40,527 bases of DNA from assembly GCA_945787885.1 (NCBI GenBank), contig CALZJF010000018.1:1-40527 (forward strand). The letters run 5' to 3'. Shown piece after piece: positions 8,841 to 15,904 of this stretch; positions within the stretch are counted from its first letter, which is position 1, and each line of letters opens with the position of its first letter. Below the pieces are notes generated by a model, which had not been told where the DNA came from, ran no database searches, and saw nothing but the letters and a program-made list of their open reading frames with translations. The position numbers and the translations under genes were made by a program. The DNA comes from an uncultured Bacteroidales bacterium (GTDB taxonomy: Bacteria; Bacteroidota; Bacteroidia; Bacteroidales; Bacteroidaceae).

Positions 8841-9587
8841 ATGAAATACGCTATTATTGCCGCCGGCGAGGGTAGCCGGCTTGCCGAGGAGGGAGTGAAA
8901 CTGCCCAAACCGCTTGTGATGCTTCAAGGGGAGCACCTCGTGGAGCGATTGATGCGCATCTTCCACCAGCATGATGCAGAAGAAATTGCCATCATCGTCA
9001 ATCGCCTGCATCCTGAGACGCAAGCATTCGTGGAGCAACTGAGGCGGGAGCATCCTGAATGGAACATAACGATGGAAGTGCAGACCACGCCTTCCTCGAT
9101 GCACAGTTTTGCCGTCTTGTCGCCCCATCTCGCCGACGCGCCGTTTTGCTTGACGACGGTAGATACCATCTTCCGTGAAGAAGATTTTGCAGCATACATA
9201 GCCGCCTTCAAGCAGGCTCTCCGTGAGGGGTATGACGGGTGTATGGCAGTCACGGACTATATCGACGATGAGAAGCCACTCTATGTCGGTGTAGATAACG
9301 CGATGAACATCAGCGGTTTTTATGATGCTTACGCCCCCGGCCTTCGATACATTTCCGGCGGCATCTATGCGCTGACGCCTCGGGCTTTGCAGACCTTGGA
9401 GCAGTGTATGCGCGAGGGAAAAAGCCGTATGCGCAATTTCCAGCGAGCACTCGTTGCCGACGGGCTGCGCCTCAAGGCGTACGTGTTCCCGAAAATCCTC
9501 GATGTAGATCATGCTGCCGACATTCAGAAGGCGGAGGATTTCCTGAATGGTGAAAACGAAGATGGGGTTGCTACGCACCATAAGTAA
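8841..9587 (+). CDS. sugar/alcohol-phosphate nucleotidyltransferase
   Basis: The 248-aa product begins MKYAIIAAGEGSRL with KLPKPLVML, the nucleotide-binding loop GxGxRL and catalytic Lys of the NTP_transferase family. TTVDTIF near 107 is a variant of the metal-binding Asp loop, and YISGGIYALTP near 172 is the usual sugar-binding part. Such enzymes join a phosphorylated sugar or polyol to CMP, GMP, UMP or dTMP. A GTG at 8832 is also in frame. The gene heads a tight set: the ATP-grasp gene starts 6 bases later and a CDP-alcohol phosphotransferase follows. I infer that its product is an activated headgroup used in the same pathway; the substrate is unknown. Confidence 0.85.
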   Translation: MKYAIIAAGEGSRLAEEGVKLPKPLVMLQGEHLVERLMRIFHQHDAEEIAIIVNRLHPETQAFVEQLRREHPEWNITMEVQTTPSSMHSFAVLSPHLADAPFCLTTVDTIFREEDFAAYIAAFKQALREGYDGCMAVTDYIDDEKPLYVGVDNAMNISGFYDAYAPGLRYISGGIYALTPRALQTLEQCMREGKSRMRNFQRALVADGLRLKAYVFPKILDVDHAADIQKAEDFLNGENEDGVATHHK

Positions 9588-9593
9588 GTAAAC

Positions 9594-10448
9594 ATGATTT
9601 ATCTCCTATCTCGTTCAGCGGTGTTTTCCCCCAATGCGGTGCATCGCGATGAAGCTATTTTCCGTGCGATACGACGCCAGTTTATCAAGCATGGCGAGGA
9701 AGTGGCGTGCTACTCAGAAGATGAGCTGACCGCCGACCCCACACTGCTCCTCGAAGCAGACAGCTATGGCAGTCCTATCATCGTATCTATGGGACGTGAT
9801 GTGCGCACCCTGCGCATCTTGGAACGCCTGGAGACGATGGGCTTCCGCGTCTATAATTCTCCATCTTCGCTGTTGGAAAACTCGCGGTTGCAGATAGATG
9901 CCGTGATGGACGAAGTGGGGCTCGGCATGAAGACGCTCTCTGAGGCTGCTGATGCTGAGACGACAGCGCAAGAAATTGGTTTCCCATTGTGGATAAAAAC
10001 TGCAAGAACATCTACGCAAACTGCTGACGATGTGCAGTATATCGCTTCGAGAGAGAGCCTCGAACGGGCTATTGATACTTTCCTGCAACGCGGATGTACG
10101 GAATGGATGTGCTGCGAACACGTGGAAGGCGACCTGATAAAGTTCTACGGCGTGGAAGGTACAGACTTCTTCTATTGGGCATACCCTTGCACAAAGAATG
10201 GTTATTCCAAATTTGGCAAGGAGGTTCACAACGGGAAGCCTCAGGGCTACGCCTTCAATGCAGAAGAACTGAAGGAGAGCATGGACGAAGCTGCCGCAGA
10301 ATTAGGCATGTTCATCTATGGCGGTGATGCAGTTGTACGCGCAGATGGCACCATCGTTGTCGTCGATTTCAATGATTTCCCCTCTTTCTCTCCCTGTTTA
10401 GAAGCTGCTGCCGAAGCGATTGTCGCTCGCGTGATGTCAGAATTATAA
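9594..10448 (+). CDS. ATP-grasp family ligase-like protein
   Basis: The 284-aa product fits a small ATP-grasp enzyme: a Rossmann-like N-terminal part (residues 1-90), an ATP-grasp pair with FPLWIKTAR near 130 as the first nucleotide-binding Lys strand, EWMCCEHVEGDLIKFYGV near 165-182, and the C-terminal metal loop GDAVVRADGTIVVVDFNDFPS near 242-262. Members activate a carboxylate as acyl phosphate and join it to an amine or thiol. The substrate cannot be read from sequence. It starts 6 bases after the nucleotidyltransferase and 34 bases before the CDP-alcohol phosphotransferase, so a shared pathway is likely. Confidence 0.8.
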   Translation: MIYLLSRSAVFSPNAVHRDEAIFRAIRRQFIKHGEEVACYSEDELTADPTLLLEADSYGSPIIVSMGRDVRTLRILERLETMGFRVYNSPSSLLENSRLQIDAVMDEVGLGMKTLSEAADAETTAQEIGFPLWIKTARTSTQTADDVQYIASRESLERAIDTFLQRGCTEWMCCEHVEGDLIKFYGVEGTDFFYWAYPCTKNGYSKFGKEVHNGKPQGYAFNAEELKESMDEAAAELGMFIYGGDAVVRADGTIVVVDFNDFPSFSPCLEAAAEAIVARVMSEL

Positions 10449-10482
10449 AGCCGCCGCTAACAATAAAATAGAATATACAATC

Positions 10483-11463
10483 ATGTCAGATAAAATTACT
10501 TCGCTACACGGCAAATCGCAAGATACAGAGGAATGGTTTGACCTCGTTTTCACACGGCCTCTCGGACAATGGTGGGCCAATCTGTTTGCACGCCTTGGAG
10601 TTCATCCGAATGTAGTGACAATATTGGGCATTATCTTAGGCGTCATCGCCGCTTATTGCTACTACTTCGAGGACAATTATCCCATGACGCTCTTGGGAAT
10701 CTTCCTTTTGGTATGGGCAAATCTCTACGATTCTGCCGACGGACAGTTGGCGAGAATGACGGGACAGAAATCAGCATTGGGCAGAGCCTTGGACGGAGCT
10801 TCTGCCGATGTCATTTTCTTCGCGGTTTATTTCTTCATTTGCCTGCGATTATCGCCCCAGCTGCTTCCTTTCGGACTCGACGAGCTTTGCCGCAGCGAAC
10901 AGCCGATAGCCCACCTCACCGACGGGACCTTTGGCCTTTGGATTTGGATATTGGCTGCCATAAGTGGTTTCGGCGGACACAGCAGACAGTGTCAGTTGGC
11001 AGACTATTACCGCAATATCCACCTTTGGTTTCTCAAAGGCGAGAGTGGGAGCGAGCTCGACAACTATGAAGCTCTGCGCCGGCAATATGCCGAGATGAAA
11101 TGGAGTGAGACGTTTATCCTGAAGCTGTATATGTTCTTCTATCAGCGTTATACCCACGCTCAGGAAAACCGTACACCGCAGTTTCAACGCCTGAAGCAGA
11201 TGCTGGCACAGCGATATGGCACTTCCTCCGCAGCGCTCCCCGAAGAGCTGCGCGGAGAGTTCCGTCGAGGAAGTCTGCCTCTGATGAAATATACGAATAT
11301 CCTGACCTTCAACTGCCGAGCTTTCTCCCTGTATCTTAGTCTGCTGCTGATGTCTCCCTGGTTGTATTTCATCATTGAAATCGTAGTCTTTACCCCCATT
11401 TGCTGGCAGATGCAGTGGCGGCATGAACGTCTGTGCAGGCAGATGGCTGACAAGTTGCAATAA
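10483..11463 (+). CDS. CDP-alcohol phosphatidyltransferase family membrane enzyme
   Basis: The 326-aa membrane protein has helices at about 40-62, 66-80 and 108-125 and a further pair near 270-305. The family signature is at 83-109: D83, D86, G87, A90, R91, G100 and D104 are in place (DSADGQLAR then GRALD). The last Asp is at 109, four residues after D104, where the usual spacing is three; this is one residue off the classical pattern. Such enzymes transfer a phosphoalcohol from a CDP-linked donor to an alcohol, as in phospholipid or inositol-phosphate synthesis. An unusual central soluble part (about 140-260) is charged and may bind another partner. A 192-bp palindromic element follows the stop by 6 bases. 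Confidence 0.85.
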   Translation: MSDKITSLHGKSQDTEEWFDLVFTRPLGQWWANLFARLGVHPNVVTILGIILGVIAAYCYYFEDNYPMTLLGIFLLVWANLYDSADGQLARMTGQKSALGRALDGASADVIFFAVYFFICLRLSPQLLPFGLDELCRSEQPIAHLTDGTFGLWIWILAAISGFGGHSRQCQLADYYRNIHLWFLKGESGSELDNYEALRRQYAEMKWSETFILKLYMFFYQRYTHAQENRTPQFQRLKQMLAQRYGTSSAALPEELRGEFRRGSLPLMKYTNILTFNCRAFSLYLSLLLMSPWLYFIIEIVVFTPICWQMQWRHERLCRQMADKLQ

Positions 11464-11469
11464 TTATAA

Positions 11470-11661
11470 AAGTAGGTAATGAAAATGATTTTTATGTTAG
11501 AATGCTCTATTTCGATGCAGGTTTTTAGTCTTTAGCTTATATTATTGAGAGCTATATGACTGTGTTCAAGGCTAAAAAGATGCGCCAAAGAGCGGATTTC
11601 AAACATACAAATCCACAAATTATTCCTTACTATACTCAAAAATAATTTTTATTACCTACTT
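11470..11661. repeat. 192-bp imperfect palindromic element with terminal inverted repeats (copy D, divergent)
   Basis: AAGTAGGTAATGAAAATG begins at 11470 and its reverse complement ends at 11661; the two 24-nt ends agree at 22 positions. Internal arms also resemble each other in inverted orientation (for example GCTCTATTTCGATGCAGG against GCTCTTTGGCGCATC). Both flanks are AA. The size and the ARGTAGGT termini match the 191-bp elements at 13504 and 14589, but the body differs. It sits between two genes of one apparent operon. Confidence 0.75.
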
Positions 11662-11690
11662 AATTCTCCCACTTTTCAAAATTCCTACTC

Positions 11691-12683
11691 TTGAAACCTT
11701 TATACCGCAATATTTTTCTGCTCTTCGGCATAGTCGGACTGGTGGTCATGATTATCTCTTTCCCCGATGGCTGGGAAACGGTGCAGGAAAACCGTCTGAA
11801 CGTAGTGCTCTATCTCCCTGGCGTGGTAGGAATATGGCTCTTCGTCTATCTGCTTAATGCCCGTGCTTTTCAGATGCTGGTCAATACATCTGACCACGAT
11901 AAGCACCTTGTCTTCCGCAATGCCCTGAAGCTGACTATCAGCGGCTTCAGTTTCAGCTATATTACTCCCTTTGGCTTTGGCGGCGGACCTTATCGCGTCA
12001 TGGAACTCTCCAAGTATATCGGCACTCCGCGCGCCATATCTTCTGTGGCACTCTATTCCATGATGCACATCTTCAGTCATTTCTTCCTGTGGACGACGGG
12101 ATGCCTCGTGTTTATGGTGGTCTATTTCGATAAGATGACTCCGTGGCTGTGGACGCTCATGGGCATTTATCTCACCGTATTCTTTGCCGCCGCTGCCTTC
12201 TTCAACTATTGCTATAAATACGGCATTCTCTGCAAGCTCTTCCATATCTTCTTCTTTATCCCGGCTGCCCGCCGTTTCTATGAGCGCAACTACGATGCCT
12301 TCCAGACGACGGATGCCAACATTCGTTTTCTCTACGAGCATCCGCGTGAACTATGGGGAAGCCTGTTCTGTGAGTATGCCGGACGCGTGCTCAATGCCTT
12401 CGAGTTCTACTTCATCCTTCTTGCCTTCGGTATCAGCAGTGCCAGTTTTGCCGATGCGCTCGTGATTCTTGCTTTCAGTTCGCTCATGGGCAACATCCTC
12501 TTCTTCCTGCCTATGCAGATTGGCGCACGCGAAGGCTCGCTGGCAATCATTCTCCCCATCCTTTACGGTGCTGCGCCGGCGGTGGGTATCTATACGGCAA
12601 TCTTCACCCGCATTCGCGAGATTTTCTGGATTATAGTCGGCGTAAGTCTGGTGAAGGTGGGCAATAAGAAAATCATGAAATGA
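11691..12683 (+). CDS. flippase-like / lysylphosphatidylglycerol synthase transmembrane (UPF0104) family protein
   Basis: The 330-aa protein is almost wholly membrane embedded, with about eight hydrophobic helices (near 6-24, 38-54, 80-100, 118-145, 150-172, 225-250, 262-285, 295-318). The pattern GFSFSYITPFGFGGGPYRVMELSK near 85-110 (listed here in two parts, GFSFSYITPFG then GGPYRVMELSK) and FFLPMQIGAREGSL near 264 are typical of the LPG synthase TM/UPF0104 family, whose members act in lipid or glycolipid translocation or modification. The start is TTG at 11691, since no ATG lies near; it is 29 bases after the palindromic element. It overlaps the next gene by 4 bases, so translation of the two is probably coupled. 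Confidence 0.82.
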   Translation: MKPLYRNIFLLFGIVGLVVMIISFPDGWETVQENRLNVVLYLPGVVGIWLFVYLLNARAFQMLVNTSDHDKHLVFRNALKLTISGFSFSYITPFGFGGGPYRVMELSKYIGTPRAISSVALYSMMHIFSHFFLWTTGCLVFMVVYFDKMTPWLWTLMGIYLTVFFAAAAFFNYCYKYGILCKLFHIFFFIPAARRFYERNYDAFQTTDANIRFLYEHPRELWGSLFCEYAGRVLNAFEFYFILLAFGISSASFADALVILAFSSLMGNILFFLPMQIGAREGSLAIILPILYGAAPAVGIYTAIFTRIREIFWIIVGVSLVKVGNKKIMK

Positions 12684-13474
12684 CAATGCCTTCTACACTG
12701 CTTTTTGATTATGGCGGCACGCTCGACACGGCGGCCGTACACTGGAATTTTATCCTGCTTGAAGCTTACCATCATCAGGGGCTTCATGAGGTGGACGGTG
12801 AAGCATGGCGCGAAGCCTACGTTTTTGGTGAGCGGGCTTTGGCGCGCTCGCCCCTTATTCTTCCCACCGATGATTTCTTCAGTCTCTTGCTGAAGAAGGT
12901 GAAGCTCGAACTCCATTGGCTCTTGACGCATCGTCAGGTGAACCTTCCCCTTCTTCATGGCGAGAGCCATACGGATGTCAGTCTTTCTGCCGCGGTTTAT
13001 CCTGCGGCGGTGCCTGCGTTGAGTGGTGAGGCAGCAGCTATGGCAGAGGCCATTGCGCGCTATTGCGATGACAAGGTGCGGCAGCGCATGACGGAAAGCC
13101 GCAGCGTGCTCGAAACGCTCCGCGAACGCGGACACCGCATGGTGCTCGTGACGAATTTCTATGGTAATATACAGGCGGTTTTACGATCGTATGCCCTCGA
13201 TGGTTTCTTTGATACCATCGTAGAGAGTGCCGTGGTGGGAGTTCGCAAGCCCGATGCTGCTATTTGGCGGCTCGGCGTGGAGGCTGCGCAGCGCACGCCT
13301 GAAGGCTGCATAGCTATCGGCGATAGTTTCGACAAAGACATCCTGCCTGCCCGGGCTGCCGGATGCCGTACCGTATGGTTCAAAGGAGTAGAGTGGAATG
13401 ACGTTCAGCGCGACGAAGACATTCCGGATTACATCATCACAGCCCTTCCTGAAATCCTCGATCTCCCGTTGTGA
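12680..13474 (+). CDS. HAD-superfamily hydrolase
   Basis: The 264-aa product has the HAD order: motif I FDYGGTLDT at 9-17 with nucleophile D10, an alpha-helical cap (about 20-140), motif II LVTNF near 156, motif III RKPDAAIW near 191, and motif IV IGDSFDKDILPA near 213. Motif I is DxGxT rather than DxDxT: the second Asp, the usual acid/base of phosphatases, is Gly. That occurs in some dehalogenase-like and other HAD members, so phosphatase activity should not be assumed. The start codon overlaps the stop of the flippase-like gene (ATGA). It is the last gene of the + strand run; a palindromic element begins 29 bases after its stop. Confidence 0.85.
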   Translation: MTMPSTLLFDYGGTLDTAAVHWNFILLEAYHHQGLHEVDGEAWREAYVFGERALARSPLILPTDDFFSLLLKKVKLELHWLLTHRQVNLPLLHGESHTDVSLSAAVYPAAVPALSGEAAAMAEAIARYCDDKVRQRMTESRSVLETLRERGHRMVLVTNFYGNIQAVLRSYALDGFFDTIVESAVVGVRKPDAAIWRLGVEAAQRTPEGCIAIGDSFDKDILPARAAGCRTVWFKGVEWNDVQRDEDIPDYIITALPEILDLPL

Positions 13475-13503
13475 GGAGGCGAGGGGAAGAGGCTGAACAC
13501 TTC

Positions 13504-13694
13504 AGGTAGGTTCTATAAATTAGTTTTCAAAGTAAGGCAGTGTTTCTGTTTTACATGGATGTCTTCACGCCTCTCGCACCGTAGTTTTTTGTCTTTCATT
13601 CAGTCACGTAGCCCGCTACGCTCCCTCGTGAAAAACAAAAACCTACGGCACGATAGTCGCAAATACATCGCAAGCTAATTTATAGAACCTACCT
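13504..13694 (-). repeat. 191-bp palindromic element, complete copy B
   Basis: The element starts AGGTAGGTTCTATAAATTAG and ends with the exact inverted form, a perfect 20-bp terminal repeat. It is the reverse complement of copy C (14589-14779), with about 6 differences in 191 bases by eye. The two halves are also similar to each other in inverted orientation, so a transcript could fold end to end. The bases TC flank it on both sides. There is no transposase frame. It may also end transcription of the HAD gene. Confidence 0.9.
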
Positions 13695-13721
13695 TCAGCA
13701 TTTGTCAGCAAAAATAAAAAA

Positions 13722-13758
13722 GAAGAGGGTGTACCAAATGATTTTGGTACACCCTCTT
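13722..13758 (-). terminator. intrinsic terminator of tRNA-Lys
   Basis: On the minus strand a stem of about 15 pairs (AGAGGGTGTACCAAA at 13724-13738 on the + strand, with its complement from 13742) has a 4-nt loop. It is followed by a T-rich run read from the A-tract at 13711-13721. It begins 5 bases after the 3' end of the tRNA. Confidence 0.88.
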
Positions 13759-13762
13759 TCTG

Positions 13763-13835
13763 TGAGTCGTTCGGGGCTCGAACCCGAGACCCATACATTA
13801 AAAGTGTATTGCTCTACCTACTGAGCTAACGACCC
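13763..13835 (-). tRNA. tRNA-Lys(UUU)
   Basis: The minus strand gives a full cloverleaf: acceptor GGGTCGT pairing with ACGACTC (one G-U), D-arm GCTCAGTAGGTAGAGC, anticodon stem ATACA/TGTAT around loop CTTTTAA with anticodon TTT, and T-arm with GTTCGAGCC. The discriminator is A and CCA is not encoded. The anticodon reads AAA and AAG lysine codons. A promoter lies about 57 bases upstream and a terminator directly downstream, so it is a single-gene unit. Confidence 0.97.
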
Positions 13836-13891
13836 GCAATGTTTGCCCGTGCGTGTGCCAGTAGCAGTTGCTTGGGGCGTGATTGCGAGTG

Positions 13892-13923
13892 CAAAGGTAG
13901 GGCGTTTTGACGTAATGTGCAAA
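13892..13923 (-). promoter_or_regulatory. tRNA-Lys promoter, Bacteroidetes type
   Basis: On the minus strand TTTG (13920-13923) is followed after 20 bases by TACCTTTG (13892-13899), an exact fit to the TTTG-N19-21-TAnnTTTG promoter of Bacteroidetes. Initiation near 13885 leaves a processed leader of about 50 nt. Confidence 0.8.
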
Positions 13924-14023
13924 TAGTAAGGTGCATTTTTTTAGTTCTCAAGGGCTTTTAAGGCGGTAAATGCAAAACCGATGCAATAAAATAGGCGAAA
14001 AAGGAGGAGAAACGAGGAAAATA

Positions 14024-14205
14024 CACTATCTTTGCTGCGCGAAGATAGGCTGCGGCTCGGCATAAGATTTCAGGCAGTGCTTGATTCTCTGCCCTCGCCT
14101 TCCACTATCTTTGCTGCGCGAAGACAAGCCGCGACTCGGCATAAGATTTCAGGCAGTGCTTGATTTTCTGCCCTCACCTTGCATTATCTTTGCGGCGAGA
14201 GGAAA
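14024..14205. repeat. 79-bp tandem repeat, two full copies and a partial third
   Basis: Units start at 14024, 14103 and 14182, exactly 79 bases apart. The first two differ at only a few positions; the third follows the pattern for about 20 bases and then diverges. Each begins CACTATCTTTG or a close form, so each carries TATCTTTG, which equals the TAnnTTTG -7 promoter box on the + strand. No gene starts close downstream; rmlA is 730 bases away. Confidence 0.85.
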
Positions 14206-14303
14206 ACGCGAGGCAAGTGCAGAAGATAAGGATGTGACGTATAGGTAATGAAAGTTGCTTGATAGTCAGATTCATTACGCCGAATGTACATGGCGTCTCT
14301 AAG
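14206..14303. other. spacer with no recognised feature
   Basis: Nothing recognisable lies between the 79-bp repeats and the 22-bp array. The same holds for 13924-14023 and 14392-14588. Short patches such as CTGTGCAAAACA near 14447 and GATGGCTC near 14551 also occur near 515 and 627, in the same order relative to the other 22-bp array. Confidence 0.5.
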
Positions 14304-14391
14304 TAACCACTTGAAGGGGTCAAAATGATTTCTTTCAGGGGTTGAAATGGTCAGTTTGAGGGGGCAAAGTGGGCAGTGGGAAAGCAGAAGT
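14304..14391. repeat. degenerate 22-bp tandem repeat array 2
   Basis: Four contiguous 22-bp units lie at 14304-14325, 14326-14347, 14348-14369 and 14370-14391. The first has the core CCACTTGAAGGGGTCAAAA, close to the first and fourth units of the array at 371-458. As there, the G-run and A-run keep a strict 22-base period while the other bases drift. Confidence 0.7.
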
Positions 14392-14588
14392 TCAGAAGAC
14401 GGGGGCGCAAAGCTCCGAGCTTTCACCCCCGCATCACGCTTCATGCCTGTGCAAAACAATGCTTCTCAGTGGATTAGAACAGGCAAAACCGGGCTTCCTG
14501 AGACTGATTTATCTGCAAGCCTTCACACAATGGGAAGTGCGCCCCATGTGATGGCTCGGATAAGGGCTGCACATCTGATAATTGTTAC

Positions 14589-14779
14589 AGGTAGGTTCTA
14601 TCAATTAGCTTGCGATGTATTTGCGACTATCGTGCCGTAGGTTTTTGTTTTTCACGAGGGAGCGTAGCGGGCTACGTGACCGAATGAAAGACAAAAAGAT
14701 ACGGTGCGAGAGGCGTGAAGACATCCAAGTAAAACAGAAACACTGCCTTACATTGAAAACTAATTTATAGAACCTACCT
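14589..14779 (+). repeat. 191-bp palindromic element, complete copy C
   Basis: This copy has terminal inverted repeats AGGTAGGTTCTATCAATTAG and CTAATTTATAGAACCTACCT (19 of 20 pair). It has a near-central stem CGTAGC-GG-GCTACG (14663-14676) and longer imperfect inverted similarity between its halves, such as GATGTATTTGCGACTATCG against GATGTCTTCACGCCTCTCG. AC flanks both sides. It lies in the opposite orientation to copy B, with the tRNA-Lys locus between them. Confidence 0.9.
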
Positions 14780-14805
14780 ACAGACAAACTCTTGCGTCTT
14801 CCTTC

Positions 14806-14845
14806 AAGTAGGTAAAAAGCATAAAACTAATTTTCATTATCTACT
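14806..14845. repeat. short inverted repeat of the AAGTAGGTAATGAAAAT type
   Basis: AAGTAGGTA at 14806-14814 is paired with an inverted AGTAGATAATGAAAATT ending at 14845. The second arm closely resembles the terminus of the element at 11470-11661. It looks like two element ends with the body missing. It lies in the leader region of rmlA, 87 bases before its start. Confidence 0.55.
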
Positions 14846-14931
14846 GATGAAAATAAACTTATGCCGAGCATCCATCCTCGTCTTTCTTTGCATTTCAGAA
14901 AATTCCTCTAAATATTAAAACATTTATCCTT

Positions 14932-15837
14932 ATGAAAGGTATCGTACTGGCAGGCGGTTCTGGCACACGCCTTTACCCCATCACGAAAGGAATCAGCAAA
15001 CAATTGATGCCGATTTATGATAAACCGATGATTTATTATCCCATCAGTGTGTTGATGCTTGCCGGCATTCGCGACATTCTGATTATATCCACCCCCTTTG
15101 ACCTTCCAGCCTTCAAGCGTCTGCTGGGCGATGGCAGCGACTATGGCGTGCATTTCTCCTACGCTGAGCAACCTTCGCCTGACGGCTTGGCACAGGCATT
15201 TACCATTGGTGCTGACTTTGTCGGCACAGACAGTGTGTGCCTCGTGCTGGGCGATAATATTTTTCAGGGGGTAGGGTTCTCTGCCATGCTGCGCGAGGCC
15301 GTACGTACTGCCGAGGAGGAGCAGAAGGCCACCGTCTTCGGCTACTGGGTGAGCGACCCCGAACGCTATGGCGTGGCTACCTTTGATGCGCAGGGAAATT
15401 GCCTCTCCATCGAGGAGAAACCCCAGAATCCACAGTCGAACTATGCCGTCGTCGGACTTTATTTCTATCCGAACAAGGTGGTAGATGTGGCTGCCCATAT
15501 TGCTCCCAGTGCGCGCGGCGAGTATGAAATCACGACGGTCAATCAGCAGTTCCTCAACGATGGTGAGCTGAAGGTGCAGACGCTGGGGCGCGGCTTCGCT
15601 TGGCTTGATACCGGGACGTTCGACTCCCTGTCAGAAGCCTCCACTTATATAGAGGTGCTCGAAAAGCGCCAAGGCCTGAAGGTAGGTTGTCTGGAAGGCA
15701 TTGCATACCGCAAGGGATGGATTTCCGAAGAGCGGATGCGCGAGTTGGCACAGCCTATGCTCAAGAACCAATATGGGCAGTATCTGCTCAAGGTGATTGA
15801 CGATGTGAAACGGGAAAAGAATCTGCGAGAAGAATAA
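14932..15837 (+). CDS. rmlA: glucose-1-phosphate thymidylyltransferase
   Basis: RmlA (RfbA) joins glucose-1-phosphate and dTTP to dTDP-glucose, the first step of dTDP-L-rhamnose synthesis. The 301-aa product begins [20 protein letters not shown] with [15 protein letters not shown], the nucleotide-binding loop and catalytic Lys. It has [10 protein letters not shown] near 104 with the metal-binding Asp, [19 protein letters not shown] near 160 and [11 protein letters not shown] near 222. The length is typical. It is the first gene of rmlA-C-D-B. The upstream 152 bases carry element ends but no promoter close to consensus. Confidence 0.97.
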   Translation: MKGIVLAGGSGTRLYPITKGISKQLMPIYDKPMIYYPISVLMLAGIRDILIISTPFDLPAFKRLLGDGSDYGVHFSYAEQPSPDGLAQAFTIGADFVGTDSVCLVLGDNIFQGVGFSAMLREAVRTAEEEQKATVFGYWVSDPERYGVATFDAQGNCLSIEEKPQNPQSNYAVVGLYFYPNKVVDVAAHIAPSARGEYEITTVNQQFLNDGELKVQTLGRGFAWLDTGTFDSLSEASTYIEVLEKRQGLKVGCLEGIAYRKGWISEERMRELAQPMLKNQYGQYLLKVIDDVKREKNLREE

Positions 15838-15904
15838 TCTTTCTTCTCCCCTTCTCCCGACGCACGCACACACGAATGTTTTTCTCCTCACTCATGCAAC
15901 GTAG

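Noticed and set aside
14605-14787. 60-aa frame inside palindromic copy C
   Set aside because: It follows from the repeat sequence and has no start context or protein features.
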